From positions 62,001 through 126,000 of the forward strand of contig NZ_FWXO01000006.1 in NCBI RefSeq assembly GCF_900176415.1: DNA of 64,000 nucleotides. The letters are read 5' to 3'. Below, one piece after another: positions 63,901 through 64,000 of the stretch. The position numbers were made by a program, and so were the translations under genes. The notes beneath the pieces were generated by a model. The model made no database searches. It was not told where the DNA came from and was given only the letters and a program-made list of their open reading frames with translations. The stretch comes from Cellulophaga tyrosinoxydans (lineage in GTDB: Bacteria > Bacteroidota > Bacteroidia > Flavobacteriales > Flavobacteriaceae). Within the stretch, counting starts at the first letter, position 1. Each line of letters starts with the position of its first letter.

Positions 63901-64000
63901 AGATGCAATATGATTAGATAGTAGTAAGGTCGCTTCGGTCTTATCAATATAAGAAAACTTATATTGAAATAAATCTTTATTAGGTTCTTCAATTTTACTT
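60904..64000 (-). CDS. HKD-nuclease/SF2 helicase/DUF3427 protein (5' end outside window)
   Basis: 1031 residues visible, and the frame is open to the right edge with no start codon; the apparent TTG start at 63732 is not a start because 89 further in-frame residues (LFQYKFSYIDKTEATLLL..., IQNQISLANKIISLLKDEL) precede it. Layout: N-terminal helices, a phospholipase D-like HKD domain (NERLHAKAYLFYRNSGFHTG, then YIGSSNFSRSAL), SF2 helicase with Walker A AATGTGKTVISAF, DEVH in IIIDEVHHSQALS, LGLTATPERMD, and QQLGRGLRLY, then a DUF3427 domain (about 880-1031). It is probably a DNA repair or defence nuclease-helicase of a known but uncharacterised architecture. No partner gene in view. Confidence 0.9.
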   Translation of the reverse strand, partial: SKIEEPNKDLFQYKFSYIDKTEATLLLSNHIASVVSLVLKQITGENAIQNQISLANKIISLLKDELNNEDFDENLIESEGKILKAIFNKLDAHFSNFDEHLKTITPYTRLTQSELFTGGNSGLSLESELKKEILSSNRIDLLVSFIKWKGIIILKNELEEFTKRGGNLRVITTTYMGATDFKAIKVLSELENTEIKVSYNTGNERLHAKAYLFYRNSGFHTGYIGSSNFSRSALTDGLEWNLKITTKEVSHIIDKFQKTFESYWQNNEFETFDSTIHSSKLKDALNIGGNKYNNTFSANFFDIKPYAYQKEILEKLEVERSVHNRYKNLLVAATGTGKTVISAFDFKSYLDKNQNSRLLFIAHRKEILSQSLYTFRGVLKNNNFGQLWVDGLEPDNYEFLFASIQTINNRLENISLSPEYYDFIIIDEVHHSQALSYRSLLEYFKPKILLGLTATPERMDGKNILDDFSDRIAAEIRLPEALNKKLLCPFQYFGITDSVDLSNVRWEKGKYDAKELTNLYTANDRRVNEIITHLEKYTRDIQDVRALGFCITIEHAKFMSEKFLLAGLKAAYLTSKNNKERENLKQKLKFKEINYLFVVDIFNEGIDIPEIDTVLFLRPTESLTVFLQQLGRGLRLYDKKEVLSVLDFVSNSRPEYDFEGKFRALIGKTNTSIKKEVEDNFPHLPLGCSIILEKKAKEFILDNIRNATSINRNQIIQKIRTFESHSNLPLTLKNFSTLYHIPIETIYKKDTWSRLKEQAGKISNFSKINEKEILSAIKNKWLATNSLSYFNFILDIAKNNFEYSEDINNEKENLFALMLHYDVWQNQSSFKNLQSSLKSIASNPTLVKEIIEFLEYKLELIDFKECDIALPFNQPLKLHSRYTRDQILVAFGMSTFEKQSSNREGVAENKANNTEILFIDLIKSEENFSPTTMYDDYAINDILFHWQSQNQTRPNMGKGITYIEHEKLNKIILLFIREKAKDEYSNTMGYVFVGKAKYISHYGSKPMSITWKIEVPMPNYMWKDAAKLAIG

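Noticed and set aside
60904-64000. Defence island or prophage at the right end
   Set aside because: Only one nuclease-helicase gene is visible; no integrase, methyltransferase, phage or toxin genes accompany it in the window.

Overview
The window is an AT-rich chromosomal segment of a Bacteroidota bacterium, almost certainly a member of the Flavobacteriaceae. The evidence is the gliding-motility lipoprotein GldI, flavobacterial families (DUF349, DUF2795, DUF3810, DUF4105, tandem DUF368, a long OstA-like protein), a SecA of 1120 residues without the zinc-binding tail, few Shine-Dalgarno sequences, and two promoters fitting the Bacteroidota pattern TTG-N19-TAnnTTTG. Most of the segment is core genome. 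I see no tRNA, rRNA, CRISPR array, insertion sequence or prophage. Only one stretch longer than 300 bases lacks a gene (25248-25557).

Layout. 1-5.1 kb: 5' end of meaB, an Ohr-type peroxidase, aldose epimerase, a three-gene ECF sigma / membrane anti-sigma candidate / secreted protein operon, and lipoprotein MsrA. 5.2-7.6 kb: an M23 peptidase, a small secreted protein behind 21-bp-spaced direct repeats, a 37-aa membrane peptide and a HisKA_2 sensor kinase. 7.8-16 kb: secA, a DUF2795 gene, a PduO-type cobalamin adenosyltransferase (functionally related to MeaB), a 41-aa membrane peptide, a shortened methyltransferase-like protein, an ABC-F ATPase and a DUF4105 membrane protein. 16-25 kb: envelope genes (pssA, lptB, tatC, kdsD, a Tat-signal LD-carboxypeptidase) with recQ. 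25.5-35 kb: DUF349 protein, aroE, two tandem DUF368 transporters, a TPR protein, a class III aminotransferase and an OstA-like protein. 35-42 kb: purA, a Fur-family regulator, RelA/SpoT, an M48 protease, a SpoU methyltransferase and a lipoprotein. 42.8-48.5 kb: an eight-gene molybdenum-cofactor operon (moaD-moaE-moaA-moaC-mobA-moeB/ThiF-TSUP-moeA). 48.5-56.4 kb: two secreted amidohydrolase-family proteins, DUF3810, an M20 dipeptidase and an M48 protease. 56.4-60.9 kb: a cyclophilin-FKBP fusion lipoprotein, gldI, nrnA, a PhoD-like phosphatase and ndk. 60.9-64 kb: an HKD-nuclease/SF2-helicase/DUF3427 protein cut by the window end.

Themes. Envelope biogenesis dominates: Kdo precursor supply (kdsD), LPS export (lptB, OstA-like), phospholipid synthesis (pssA), Tat and Sec export, possible undecaprenyl-phosphate recycling (DUF368 pair), peptidoglycan hydrolases and lipoprotein folding factors. 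The Moco operon is self-contained except that no MogA/MoaB-type adenylyltransferase is present and no molybdoenzyme lies nearby.

I did not find a clearly new multi-gene system. The best leads are the direct-repeat promoter with its small secreted protein and abutting 37-aa membrane peptide, two unlisted tiny membrane proteins, the tandem DUF368 pair, the amidohydrolase pair with lost metal sites, and the TSUP permease inside the Moco operon.
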